Assembly (NCBI GenBank): GCA_003135055.1
Contig: PLDF01000490.1
Coordinates: 1-38,406 of the forward strand
Length of the DNA stretch: 38,406 nucleotides
Reading direction: 5' to 3'
DNA from: Bryobacterales bacterium
GTDB lineage: Bacteria > Acidobacteriota > Terriglobia > Bryobacterales > Bryobacteraceae
The notes below the pieces were generated by a model that saw only the letters and a list, made by a program, of their open reading frames with translations, ran no database searches and had not been told where the DNA came from. The translations under genes and the position numbers were made by a program. Numbering within the stretch: the stretch's first letter is position 1; each line of letters begins with the position of its first letter. Shown here one piece after another: positions 24,697 to 34,229 of this stretch.

Positions 24697-24785
24697 TCCG
24701 CGCTTCTAAATGTATCATTTGACTGGAAGAAACACTCCGGTCTTGGGATATACTCATCTACTTCATGCTGCGTCCGGAGGTTTGT

Positions 24786-27700
24786 GTGCGACGAGTATCC
24801 CCGTCCCTAATTGCCAATCTAGCGTTACTGACTGCCGTGACCGCGCCTTTTGCCTGCGCCCAGGTTTCGAGCTCGGGCTTGAATCAATGGACGCTCGCGG
24901 CGGCTATGAACACGGCGCGGGCGCAGGCGTGTTCCGCCATTTTGCCGGACGGCAGCATGTTGGTGGCCGGGGGCGTGGGCAGCTCAGGTCCGGTTAACAC
25001 GGCCGAAGTCTACGGAACCGGCGGCACGTTTACCGCGACCGGCGCCATGAATCAGGCGCGCGCCGGCGCTGCCTGCGTAACGCTTCTCGACGGAACCGTC
25101 CTGGTGATGGGCGGCGACGATGGCACGGGCGCTCTCAGCACCGCCGAGATTTTCAACCCGATTACTCAAACCTGGAAAACTACGGGCAGTCTTAACGCAG
25201 CGCGCGAAGGTCATCAGGCGGTGGTGAATGGCTGGGGCGCAGTTTGGGTTGCGGGCGGCACGAATGCATCCGGCATCGTGGCCGCGCTAGAGGAGTTCGA
25301 TCCGCCAAAGGGCACATTCCGGACAGTCGGAACGTTGACCGCGCCGCGCGCTGAGTTTGCCATGGCGTTGCTGCCGGGCCTCAAGGTAATGGTTGCCGGC
25401 GGTACTAACGGATCTGCGACGCTCGGCTCGGTGGAGATTTACAACGGCGTGCTGGGCTTGGTATCGGTGGCCGGATCGATGGCGCAAGCGCGTCGGGATT
25501 TCGCGGCGGCCGCTCTTCCGGATGGAACGGTTCTGATCACCGGCGGCAGGGACGCTAACGGAAACCTGCTGGGCTCGACGGAAATCTTCGACCCCGTGCA
25601 GGGCGTTTCCACGGCCGGACCGAGCCTGCTGACGCCGCGCGCCTACCACTCCGCGTACGGGCTGGCCAACAATGGCGAGGTCCTGATTGCGGGCGGAACC
25701 GGCAGTACCGGCGTACTCTCCTCCACTGAGACCTACGCTCCCTGGACCGGCGCCATCCAACCATCTTCACCCCTGAATATCAGCCGCCGGGACAACGTCT
25801 CGGCAGTTTTACGTCCGGGCAGCCTCTTAGTGGCGGGCGGCCGCAACGAGAGCGGGTCTTTGAACAGCAGCGAGCTGTTTCAATACGCCGCCATCGGGAC
25901 CGATAAGCCCGATTATGCGCCGGGAACGCCGGTCGATATCTCGGGCAGCGGGTGGCAGCCGGGCGAGCAGGTGTCCGTGCAGATCACGACTGTTCCGGTG
26001 GACCAGCACCACATAGAGTTCACTGGCTCCGGTATTGCGGATGGAGCCGGGAACGTGACCGTTACGGGATTCGCGGTGGATCAGAGCCACCTCGGCATGA
26101 AGTTTATCCTTACGGCGACCGGCAGCCAACTCCAGGCGCAGACCACTTTTACCGACGGGCTCACTCCCACCATCGCTTTTAGTTTTAGTCCCGCGTCCGG
26201 ATCGCAGACGGTAGGCGGCTTCGCGGTAACTGTCACCGTGACATTGACGGGTGCGGGACCTACGCCTACGGGCAGCTTTGTCCCTTGCCTGAATGGCGCC
26301 TGCGGCGTGATTAGCGCCACCACGGCTAACGGAACTTGCGTCGCTAACGGCCAGGATTACATATTGCCGTCGTCGGGCCCGGCCATTTGTCAATTTGTAA
26401 TACCCTCAATTCCCACAGGCAATACCTCTGTCGCTATCGAGTACTCGGGCGATGCCAACTATAACTTCGAAACCCCCACCAACGATCCAGCCGACGGCGC
26501 CACCTATTCGGTGACAAGCCCCACTACGACGACCATCACGGGCCCCGCCGGACCCCAGCCGTATGGCGTAACTACGCCCTACGTGGCGACGGTGACCACT
26601 GCCGCGGGCAACTCACCCGCGGGGCAAGTCCAGTTTCTCGTGAATGGCGTTTCGTCCGGCTCGCCCGTGAGCCTCACCCAAACGAGCCCGACTACTTTTA
26701 CGGCTTCCTTCGTTCCTAACCCTCCCTTAGCGGTAGGCGGGCCTTACACGGTTACAGCGCAGTTCCTGGGAGACCCGGCTGATGGCGCCAGCACTACCGC
26801 GGTCGGTGTCAGCACTACCATCACCGCGGTAATCACCACCACTACCGAAAGCCTTTCGGCGAACCCGATAGTCTATGGGCAGCCGCTGACGGTGAGTGGA
26901 ACCGTGACCGGCACTGGCGGCGTAATACCTACCGGCACGGTGAGCGTCACCGGAAGCGCCGGTTGCGCGCTGACAGCCGGAGCTTATTCCTGCACCATTA
27001 CCCCGCCCGGACCCAGCACTTCCCAAAGCCCGTTCGCGGTCGTTGCCACGTACAATCCTACGGCCGGGACCGGATATAACAGCAGCACAAGCGCCTCGAC
27101 CAACCTGACTGTGAACCCCGCCTCGACGCAGACTTCCGCGCCCAACGTCACCGCTGTCAGCAGCGGTACACTCTTCACGTTCCATGCGCAGGCAACCACC
27201 GTGGCGCCGAGTACCGCCCCTGTGAATACCGGAAATATCGCATTCTACTCAGCGCCTGGCTCCAACGTGAATTGCATCAGCGGGCCTAATCCCCCGTTTA
27301 CTCTGATTGTGACGCCACCAGTGGACGGCACGGGAAATGCATCCAGCGGCCCCGTAACCCTTACAGCAGGCAGCTATACGGTTTGTGCGCTATATTTTAC
27401 TGGGGTCGGAAGCAACTTCAGCGATTCATCTTCGGCAGGGCAGAACATAACGTCGCCCGCCGGGCTGGTACCCGACACAGTTAGCGCTCCAACCGGCGTC
27501 CCCGCGGTATTTGGGCAACCCGTTACCATCACCGCGACGGTCACTGCGACCACTGGAGCCCTCCCGCCCACTCCGGGAACATTGACGTTTAACGACACCA
27601 GCAACGGCAATGCGCAGGTCGGGACGGCCCAGCCTGTTACTCAGGTTGGCGCTACCGCTACCGCGACTGCTTCCGTTACCGTGTCAAACCTGACAGGCGG

Positions 27701-30700
27701 CACGCACAACGTTACCGCGACTTACGCCAGCAGCAACGGAGCCTTCGTTTCGGGCCCGCCGTCGGCGGCCGGGACCGTTGGAATCCTCACCGCTCCGGCA
27801 ACCTTCACGGTGACATCCGGCCCGCCGAACCAGCTTTCGTCCGGTGGGAGCTTGCTCGTCGGATCGAGTATAACCCTGATTGCGACCTACACGGGCGGCA
27901 TCTCGCCGGCTCCGAGCGGGAATATTACGCTCACCACTGTTAACGGTACGGTGTGCGGGCCGGTTGCGCTGAGCACCGTGGGTTTAGTCACTTCCGCTAC
28001 CTGCACCGGGACAGGGGGCTCCGCCGCCCTGCCCGCCGGTCCCGCGAGCGTGGGGCTGACCTTTGCCGATACGGATGGCAACTACACCCAGGGTACGATT
28101 ACTCCGTTCAGCTTTACAGTCAATAAGGCCGGCACCACCACGCTCCTCGTGCCCACTCCCAATCCGGCCACGGTAGGCAACACCGTCACGCTGGTCGCCT
28201 CGGTTACCGTCACGCGCCCGACGATCGTGCCCACCGGAACTGTCACCTTCACCTTGGGTGGCAACGCGCCTCTCGCGAACACCTGTACGGCGCCGATAAG
28301 CCTTGTTACCAATCCCGGCCCCCCCGTCACCTATACGGCGACATGTTCGTTCGAGCTTGCCGGCCCTGGCGGCCTTCCTCCCCTCGGCGTTCCTATTGCG
28401 TACACCGCCAACTATAACGGCGATGCCAACACGTTGACCAGCACCGGCTCCAACTCGCTAACGTCGATCCGCGCCGCTACCACTACCACACTGGCGGCCA
28501 CGCCGAATCCGGCGATCTTGGGCCAGACGGTGACGTTGACGGCGACGGTCGCTTCCAGCGCAGTTGGCGTGCAGCCGACAGGAACTTACGCGTTCACGCT
28601 GGGCGGCAACGTTCCCCCCACTTCCACTTGCGGAAGTCCGGCGGCAATCAATCCGGTGACGGGCGTTGCCACCTGCACGTTCGAGCTCGCCGGTCCTGGG
28701 GGAGCCTCGATTACCTATAGCGCCACATACTCGGGCGACGCCAGTTTCCTGACCAGCACTAACACGACTTCGCTGACCGCGACCAAAGACGCTACGACTA
28801 CAACCCTGGTGGCCACGCCAAATCCGGCGGCGGTAGGCCAGACGGTGACGTTGACGGCGACGGTCGCTTCCAGCGCAGTTGGCGTGAACCCAACAGGCAC
28901 GTACACGTTTACGCTGGGCGGCACGGTTCCCCCCACGTCCACTTGCGGAGCTCCAATCAACGTGGTGGCGGGCGTTGCCACCTGCACGTTTGAGCTCGCC
29001 GGTCCTTCGGGCCAGCTTAGCTACACCGCCACATATTCGGGCGACACTAACTTTCTGACCAGCACCAACACCACTTCGCTGACCGTTAACAGAGCCGCTA
29101 CGACTACCACACTGGTGGCCACGCCGAATCCGGCGACGGTGGGTCAGACGGTGACGCTGACGGCGACGGTCGCTTCCACCGTAGCTGGCGAAAACCCGAC
29201 GGGAACATACACGTTCACGCTGGGCGGCACGGCTCCCCCCATGACCACCTGCATAATTCCGGCGGCAATCAACCCAACGACGGGTGTTGCCGCCTGCACG
29301 TTCCAGCTCGCCGGTCCCGCTGGCTCGATTACCTACACCGCCACCTATTCGGGCGACGCCGATTTCCAGACCAGCGCCAACACGACTTCGCTGACCGTGA
29401 ACAAAACCGCTACCGCTACCGCGCTGGCGGCCACGCCGAATCCGGCGACAGTGGGCCAGACGGTAACCTTGACAGCGACAGTTAGTTCTACTGTCACCGG
29501 CATAAGCCCGACCGGAACGTATAGCTTCACGCTCGGCGGAAACACTGCCGGCGTTGGCAGTTGCGGAACTCCGCAGAGTATCAACCCGGCGACGGGCATC
29601 GCTGCTTGCTCTTTCGAATTTGCCGGTCCCGCGGGCTCGATTACTTACTCCGCGACATATTCGGGCGACGCTAACTTCCTGACCAGCACCAACACGACTT
29701 CACTCACCGCGAACAAAGCCGTCACCGTTACTACGCTTGTGGCTACGCCAAATCCCGCTCCATTAGGGACTATAGTTACGCTGACGGCGACGGTAAGCGA
29801 GAGCCCGGCGGGAAGTCCGGTTTCACTGGCTACCGCTTTCTCGGGAAGCTTTACCTTCGGCTTGAGTGGCGGGCTGTTGAGTGGCACAATAGCGGGTTCC
29901 TCTACTACATCATGCGGCTCGCCGGTGCCGGTAAATGCCGTGGGAGTCGCGACTTGCAGCTTTGAGATCTACTCGGCGGCCAATGCCAACTACGCATTCA
30001 CCGCCACCTATTCCAGCACCGACCCGAGTTTCCAGAGCAGCGTGGGTTCCACATCGCTGGCCACGCTAAAGGCCCCAACCGGCCAGATCGCCTTTACTTT
30101 GTTTCCCACGGCCCCAGTAGCCGGGCAGCCGCTGGCCCTTACCGTGACTGTCCTCGCGAGCGGGTCGCCCACGCTGTTGCCTACGCCAACCGGTAGCGTG
30201 ACCATCACGGGCAGCGGCGTCAATGTCACCGTTGCGCTGACTAATGGCGTAGCGACGGTGACTACCGGAACCGGCGCCGCTAACCTGCCAACGCTGTTCG
30301 CCGGGCCTTATAGTCTGGTCGTAACCTACAACGGCGATTCCAACTATCTCGCCGGCGCGGCGATTCCGCTATCTCCGCCTCTCGTTATAGGTAAGGCCAA
30401 CGCCGCGCTTTCGCTTACGAGTGCGAATAACACTACCGTAGTTACCGTCACGGCAGTCTCTCCGGCGACCGGAACGCCTACCGGCCTGGTTACCATCTAT
30501 TCCGGTACGACGGCGACTGGAACGCCCGTGGCCACCGGGTCGTTGATTAACGGCGTGTTCTCGGTGACGCTCCCCCCGGGGACGTATACGGCTACTTATG
30601 GCGGGGATAACAATTTCAACGCCATCAGCGGGTCGGGGGTGACGGTAACGCCGCCTCCACACCCGTCTACTACCACCACCATAACTGCCAGCGTAAACCC

Positions 30701-32189
30701 GCCGGCTGCCAATCAGCCCGTTGTCCTGACCGCCAACGTGATCGGAACCGGCGGCAGCGGCTCGCCCACCGGGACGGTAACCTTCACCGATAACGGCACA
30801 GCGATTGGAACAGCCCCCCTGTCGGGCGGCGCGGCCAGCATCACCGTCACGCTACCCTCCGGATCGAATACTATCGTGGCGACTTATAGCGGCGATGCGT
30901 CGTACAGCGGCTCCTCGGGCAGCTACGGGCTGACGGTGAACAGGCCGGCTTCCACGTTCACTTTCAGCTCTAACCTCAGCGCGGCGGTATATGGCCAATC
31001 GGTTACGCTGACGGTGAAAATCGCGCAGAGTGGGACCGCGGTCCCCACCGGCACGGTTCAGTTCTACGACAACGGCGCCCCCGTCGGCGGCGCAGTCGCG
31101 CTGGCTGCCGGTACGGCGACTCTGACGCTGTCGAACCTGCCGCCGGGAGCGAATAACTTCACCGTGGTCTATTCGGGCGACGCGAACTACGGTTCGTTCT
31201 CGGGCAACGGAGGTTCTGTCACGGTCAATATGGCGCAGATATTGGCCACGCTGAGCGCCAACACGAACAACGGCCTGGAAACACTGACCGCAACCGTGGC
31301 GGTGATAGCGCCGGGAAGCGGAACGCCCACCGGGACGGTTAAGTTCATCGATACGGTAACCGGCCAGGTGGTTGGCACGGCGACTCTCGCCGGAGGCATG
31401 GCAACCATCACCATTCCGGTAACTACGGATCCGATCATGGCCGTATACTCGGGCGACGGCAACTTCACCACCAGCGGCACGACCAACGTCTCCGCGATCG
31501 CGGTGGTGAACTCGGCGTCGTACGTGATCGATTTCGCGCAGGACGAGATCGTTACGGTATTCGGATCCGCATTGACGACGCAGACGGTAACGGCCACCTT
31601 GCCGTTGCAAACCGCGCTGGGCGGAGTCGGCGTCATGGTTACGGACAGCGCGGGTACGGCGCGGCCGGCAGTGCTCTTCTATGTGTCGGCAACGCAGATA
31701 TCGTTCATGATTCCGCCGGGCACGGCCAACGGAACGGCCACCGTAACCGTTACCACGGCGAGCGGGACGGCTTCGGCTACCATCACAGTGACGAATTCCG
31801 CGCCCGGCCTGTTCACGGCCAACGCCAGCGGAGCCGGTCCGCTGGCGGCCCAGGTGGTTTCGGTTACGCCGGGCGGTGCGCAGACCTACACGAACACGGC
31901 CACGCTGAACGGCCAGACTTTCGTCAACGCGCCCATCGGCCTGACGCCGGCCGGCAACACGTTCTACCTGCTGCTCTACGGCACCGGCATCCGGTTCGGC
32001 GCGGTGATTACGGTAACCATAAACGGCACGACCTATACGCCGGCCTATGCCGGAGCGCAGGGAACCTACGCCGGTCTGGACCAGATCAACATACTGTTAC
32101 CGGCTAGCCTGGCGGGAACCGGCACGGTGAGCGTGACGGTCACTGTGGACGGACAGGTTTCGAATGCGGGAACGATCGCGTTCCAGTAG
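24786..32189 (+). CDS. Giant exported Kelch-propeller / Ig-like repeat protein with TIGR03437 tail
   Basis: About 2467 aa from the GTG at 24786, which has GGAGG 5 bases upstream and gives a good signal peptide (MRRVSPSLIANLALLTAVTA, ending FACAQ). An ATG at 24765 is the alternative (2474 aa). Residues about 35-370 carry seven Kelch-type blade motifs (SMLVAGG, TVLVMGG, AVWVAGG, KVMVAGG, TVLITGG, EVLIAGG, SLLVAGG), forming one seven-bladed propeller. A short beta-domain follows (VDISGSGWQPGEQVSVQITT). From about 465 to 2230 there are many bacterial Ig-like domains (pattern TGTVTF...ATYSGDxNF...). The last about 220 residues are the Solibacter-type C-terminal domain (FAQDEIVTVFGSAL, FYVSATQISFMIPPGTANGT, YAGLDQINILLPASL). 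The layout suggests a stalk-like surface adhesin or ligand-binding protein. Confidence 0.88.
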   Translation: MRRVSPSLIANLALLTAVTAPFACAQVSSSGLNQWTLAAAMNTARAQACSAILPDGSMLVAGGVGSSGPVNTAEVYGTGGTFTATGAMNQARAGAACVTLLDGTVLVMGGDDGTGALSTAEIFNPITQTWKTTGSLNAAREGHQAVVNGWGAVWVAGGTNASGIVAALEEFDPPKGTFRTVGTLTAPRAEFAMALLPGLKVMVAGGTNGSATLGSVEIYNGVLGLVSVAGSMAQARRDFAAAALPDGTVLITGGRDANGNLLGSTEIFDPVQGVSTAGPSLLTPRAYHSAYGLANNGEVLIAGGTGSTGVLSSTETYAPWTGAIQPSSPLNISRRDNVSAVLRPGSLLVAGGRNESGSLNSSELFQYAAIGTDKPDYAPGTPVDISGSGWQPGEQVSVQITTVPVDQHHIEFTGSGIADGAGNVTVTGFAVDQSHLGMKFILTATGSQLQAQTTFTDGLTPTIAFSFSPASGSQTVGGFAVTVTVTLTGAGPTPTGSFVPCLNGACGVISATTANGTCVANGQDYILPSSGPAICQFVIPSIPTGNTSVAIEYSGDANYNFETPTNDPADGATYSVTSPTTTTITGPAGPQPYGVTTPYVATVTTAAGNSPAGQVQFLVNGVSSGSPVSLTQTSPTTFTASFVPNPPLAVGGPYTVTAQFLGDPADGASTTAVGVSTTITAVITTTTESLSANPIVYGQPLTVSGTVTGTGGVIPTGTVSVTGSAGCALTAGAYSCTITPPGPSTSQSPFAVVATYNPTAGTGYNSSTSASTNLTVNPASTQTSAPNVTAVSSGTLFTFHAQATTVAPSTAPVNTGNIAFYSAPGSNVNCISGPNPPFTLIVTPPVDGTGNASSGPVTLTAGSYTVCALYFTGVGSNFSDSSSAGQNITSPAGLVPDTVSAPTGVPAVFGQPVTITATVTATTGALPPTPGTLTFNDTSNGNAQVGTAQPVTQVGATATATASVTVSNLTGGTHNVTATYASSNGAFVSGPPSAAGTVGILTAPATFTVTSGPPNQLSSGGSLLVGSSITLIATYTGGISPAPSGNITLTTVNGTVCGPVALSTVGLVTSATCTGTGGSAALPAGPASVGLTFADTDGNYTQGTITPFSFTVNKAGTTTLLVPTPNPATVGNTVTLVASVTVTRPTIVPTGTVTFTLGGNAPLANTCTAPISLVTNPGPPVTYTATCSFELAGPGGLPPLGVPIAYTANYNGDANTLTSTGSNSLTSIRAATTTTLAATPNPAILGQTVTLTATVASSAVGVQPTGTYAFTLGGNVPPTSTCGSPAAINPVTGVATCTFELAGPGGASITYSATYSGDASFLTSTNTTSLTATKDATTTTLVATPNPAAVGQTVTLTATVASSAVGVNPTGTYTFTLGGTVPPTSTCGAPINVVAGVATCTFELAGPSGQLSYTATYSGDTNFLTSTNTTSLTVNRAATTTTLVATPNPATVGQTVTLTATVASTVAGENPTGTYTFTLGGTAPPMTTCIIPAAINPTTGVAACTFQLAGPAGSITYTATYSGDADFQTSANTTSLTVNKTATATALAATPNPATVGQTVTLTATVSSTVTGISPTGTYSFTLGGNTAGVGSCGTPQSINPATGIAACSFEFAGPAGSITYSATYSGDANFLTSTNTTSLTANKAVTVTTLVATPNPAPLGTIVTLTATVSESPAGSPVSLATAFSGSFTFGLSGGLLSGTIAGSSTTSCGSPVPVNAVGVATCSFEIYSAANANYAFTATYSSTDPSFQSSVGSTSLATLKAPTGQIAFTLFPTAPVAGQPLALTVTVLASGSPTLLPTPTGSVTITGSGVNVTVALTNGVATVTTGTGAANLPTLFAGPYSLVVTYNGDSNYLAGAAIPLSPPLVIGKANAALSLTSANNTTVVTVTAVSPATGTPTGLVTIYSGTTATGTPVATGSLINGVFSVTLPPGTYTATYGGDNNFNAISGSGVTVTPPPHPSTTTTITASVNPPAANQPVVLTANVIGTGGSGSPTGTVTFTDNGTAIGTAPLSGGAASITVTLPSGSNTIVATYSGDASYSGSSGSYGLTVNRPASTFTFSSNLSAAVYGQSVTLTVKIAQSGTAVPTGTVQFYDNGAPVGGAVALAAGTATLTLSNLPPGANNFTVVYSGDANYGSFSGNGGSVTVNMAQILATLSANTNNGLETLTATVAVIAPGSGTPTGTVKFIDTVTGQVVGTATLAGGMATITIPVTTDPIMAVYSGDGNFTTSGTTNVSAIAVVNSASYVIDFAQDEIVTVFGSALTTQTVTATLPLQTALGGVGVMVTDSAGTARPAVLFYVSATQISFMIPPGTANGTATVTVTTASGTASATITVTNSAPGLFTANASGAGPLAAQVVSVTPGGAQTYTNTATLNGQTFVNAPIGLTPAGNTFYLLLYGTGIRFGAVITVTINGTTYTPAYAGAQGTYAGLDQINILLPASLAGTGTVSVTVTVDGQVSNAGTIAFQ
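28476..29720. repeat. Four near-identical tandem Ig-domain units in the giant protein gene
   Basis: Units begin at 28476, 28791, 29097 and 29409 and end at 29720, lengths 315, 306, 312 and 312 bases, all multiples of three. Each encodes an Ig-like domain with TPNPAxxGQTVTLTATV, then PTGTYxFTLGG, a pair of Cys, and YSGDxxFxTSxNTTSLT. Long stretches of DNA are nearly identical between units, much more than in the flanking Ig domains, which points to recent duplication or gene conversion. Confidence 0.85.
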
Positions 32190-32195
32190 TTAGTT

Positions 32196-32276
32196 AGTGG
32201 GCGGGCCCATGGCCTGCCTCATCCCGAGCCGCTCCGAGCGCTCGGGCTTCGGGCGTCAATCCGTGATTGAGACTCG
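32196..32276. repeat. Dispersed hairpin repeat, copy 2
   Basis: It matches 23077-23157 over about 80 bases. The stem is CCCGAGC/GCTCGGG, where copy 1 has CCAAGC/GCTTGG: the paired bases have changed together. It starts 7 bases after the stop of the giant gene, as copy 1 starts just after the stop of the M1-like gene. From 32303 to 32396 further degenerate direct repeats follow (GGCGCCTTCCGGC twice, TCGCCCCAC twice). Confidence 0.8.
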
Positions 32277-32430
32277 CTGGTTTCACCGGGACCGGCCCGC
32301 AGGGCGCCTTCCGGCAGGCCACGGTCTCGCCCCACACGGTGCGCCTTAAGACAGACCGCGGCTTCGCCCCACGTGGCGCCTTCCGGCCGGCCATGGGCCC
32401 ACCCCGCTCCGCGGCTGATAGCATAGAAGC

Positions 32431-33702
32431 ATGCGTAGCACTCTAGCCGTCCTCCTTGCTTGCTCCACTATCTTTGTCGCCGAAGCCCAAAACGTTGTCC
32501 GCCCAAAGGATGTCCGCGATGCGGCCAAAGCCGGCCCCAGCGCTATCCCCAAGCTTGCCGAGTATCTGAAAAACCCGGACCGGGAAGTGCGCCTGGAAGC
32601 CGTGAAGCAGATCGGCGAAATCGGCACCGTGCGGAGTCTCGATCCGCTGATTTCCGCCACCCGCGATAGCGACTCCGAAGTCCAGATCCGGGCGACTGAC
32701 GGCTTGGTCAACTTCTATCTGCCGGGCTACCTGAAGACGGGCTTTGCCGGATCCATCCGCCGCGTGGGCACCGATCTCAAAGGCAAATTCACCGACACCA
32801 ACGATCAGGTGATCGACCGCTATGTCACGGTCCGCCCGGAGGTGGTCGCCGCGCTGGGCGCCCAGGTGGGCAGTGGAGGAACCATGGACATGCGCGCGAA
32901 CGCCGCGCGGGCCGTTGGCGTTCTGCGCGGCCGCGCGGCGGTCCCCCAACTGGTGGATGCCGCCCATTCCAAGAACTCCGCGCTGATTTACGAATCGCTG
33001 GTGGCCCTCGAAAAGATTCGCGATGAATCGGCTGGGCCTCGCATCGCGTTTCTGCTGCACGATCCCGATCCGAAGGTGCAGACGACGGCGATGGAAACCG
33101 TCGGCCTGCTGCAGGACAAGCAGGCGCTGCCCGACCTGATCGAGGTTTTCAACCGGACGCGCGACGTCAAGGTGAAACGCGCCGCGCTGGAGGCGATCGC
33201 CATGCTGCCGGCGGAATCGAGCCGCGCCATCTACGTGCAGTACGTGAGCGACAAGGACGAGAAGATGCGCGCCGCGGCCGCCGAGGGTTTTGCGCGCCTC
33301 GCGAACCCCGTGGATCTGCCAACCGTGCAGAAAGCCTGGGACGAGGAAGGGAAGACGTCGCCGCGCCTTTCGCTGGCGTTCGCGCTGGTAGCTCTCGGCA
33401 AGACCGAGCTGAGCCAGTTCAGCCCGTTGCAATTCCTGATCGACAATCTCAATTCGTCGGCGTTCAACGGCATCGCGCATCCCTTCCTGGTGGAATTGGC
33501 GAGAAATCCGCAGGTGCGGAGCGCGCTATACGGACCCTTGGCGAGCGGCACAAAGGACGAAAAGATCGGCGTGTCGCGGGTGCTGGCAGTGAGCGGCGAC
33601 GCCGAAAGCGTCGCGCAGCTGCAGAAGCTGAGCAACGATCCGGATGCAGACGTAGCTCAAGCTGCGCTGACCGCGGTGAGGAATCTGCAGGCGAGAATGT
33701 AG
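32431..33702 (+). CDS. Exported HEAT-repeat protein
   Basis: 423 aa. A signal peptide (MRSTLAVLLACSTIFVAEAQ) is followed by tandem helical HEAT repeats throughout: LAEYLKNPDREVRLEAVKQI, LISATRDSDSEVQIRATDGL, LLHDPDPKVQTTAMETVG, VFNRTRDVKVKRAALEAI, SDKDEKMRAAAAEGFARL and LSNDPDADVAQAALTAVRNL. HEAT arrays are protein-binding scaffolds. There is no catalytic motif. It is exported, so it acts in the periplasm or on the surface. It stands alone, with a hairpin just after it (33712-33735) that may stop transcription from both sides. The ribosome site is weak. Function beyond binding is unknown. Confidence 0.85.
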   Translation: MRSTLAVLLACSTIFVAEAQNVVRPKDVRDAAKAGPSAIPKLAEYLKNPDREVRLEAVKQIGEIGTVRSLDPLISATRDSDSEVQIRATDGLVNFYLPGYLKTGFAGSIRRVGTDLKGKFTDTNDQVIDRYVTVRPEVVAALGAQVGSGGTMDMRANAARAVGVLRGRAAVPQLVDAAHSKNSALIYESLVALEKIRDESAGPRIAFLLHDPDPKVQTTAMETVGLLQDKQALPDLIEVFNRTRDVKVKRAALEAIAMLPAESSRAIYVQYVSDKDEKMRAAAAEGFARLANPVDLPTVQKAWDEEGKTSPRLSLAFALVALGKTELSQFSPLQFLIDNLNSSAFNGIAHPFLVELARNPQVRSALYGPLASGTKDEKIGVSRVLAVSGDAESVAQLQKLSNDPDADVAQAALTAVRNLQARM

Positions 33703-33711
33703 AGCCGCTGT

Positions 33712-33735
33712 GGGACTGGCCTCCTGGCCTGTCCC
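33712..33735. terminator. Hairpin with TCCT loop between convergent genes
   Basis: GGGACTGGCC and GGCCTGTCCC form a stem with one T-T mismatch around TCCT. It sits 10 bases after the HEAT gene stop and 11 bases before the stop of the minus-strand small gene, so it may terminate both. It has the same CC-TCCT-GG core as 2422-2443 but different outer arms. Confidence 0.65.
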
Positions 33736-33745
33736 CGGCCATTGC

Positions 33746-33955
33746 TTACTTCGCTTTCTTCTGCTTCTGTTGGCCGACGCGCACTTTGAAGTGCGCCGAT
33801 TTGGCTTCCTGGAAGGCTTTGTGATCGTGACGCGACACAGCGTCCTTCAGGTAGCTATCGACGTCGGCATTGGTGGGCAGAACCGCCATCAAAGTGTAAC
33901 TATCGTTGCAGGTCGGGCAAAAGGGCCGGAACCGCTTCACATTCGGAATTCCCAT
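33746..33955 (-). CDS. Small protein of unknown function with a CxxC motif
   Basis: 69 aa. The sequence begins MGIPNVKRFRPFCPTCNDSY, followed by TLMAVLPTNADVDSYLKDAV, and then SRHDHKAFQEAKSAHFKVRV and a Lys/Gln-rich end. A single CPTC pair could bind metal with the nearby His residues or with a second copy. The Asp/Lys/helix composition is that of a real cytoplasmic protein. GGA about 7 bases before the ATG is a modest ribosome site. There is no signal peptide or membrane segment. I do not recognise a named family. It is convergent with the HEAT gene. Confidence 0.7.
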   Translation of the reverse strand: MGIPNVKRFRPFCPTCNDSYTLMAVLPTNADVDSYLKDAVSRHDHKAFQEAKSAHFKVRVGQQKQKKAK

Positions 33956-33984
33956 AACTTTTCCAGTCTAACAGATTACCGTGG

Positions 33985-34003
33985 GGCAGGCCCATGGCCT
34001 GCC
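33985..34003. repeat. Hairpin GGCAGGCC/GGCCTGCC
   Basis: A perfect 8-base stem around CAT. It belongs to the GGCCCATGGCCTGC group that also appears in the repeats at 23077 and 32196. It lies in the promoter-side spacer between the small minus-strand gene and the MFS gene. Confidence 0.7.
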
Positions 34004-34028
34004 AACGGCCAGGCCTATGGCCGGCCAC

Positions 34029-34158
34029 AGCAAGCCACACGCCACCCGCAGCGAGCCACATGCCCGCCCACAGCGAGCCACATGCCCGCCCACAGCGAGC
34101 CACATGCCCGCCCGCAGGGAGCCACATGCCCGCGCACACAGACCACACGCCCGCCGCC
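34029..34158. repeat. 22-base tandem repeat array
   Basis: About six units of 21-22 bases, consensus AGCGAGCCACATGCCCGCCCAC, at 34029, 34050, 34072, 34094, 34116 and 34138. The three central units are almost identical and the edges are diverged. Unit length is not a multiple of three and no gene covers it convincingly. It lies upstream of the MFS gene. Confidence 0.85.
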
Positions 34159-34229
34159 ATGGACCTGCATAGAATCGACATGGCCAGCCATGGGCCCGCG
34201 CCACTTGGCGTTATGCTTGGCATTTGCCC

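Noticed and set aside
24718..24754. Sigma-70 promoter (TTGACT ... TATACT) before the giant gene
   Set aside because: The two hexamers are about 25 bases apart, too far for a normal promoter.
34029..34158. CRISPR array
   Set aside because: The 22-base units abut each other without unique spacers, and there are no cas genes nearby; it is a plain tandem repeat.
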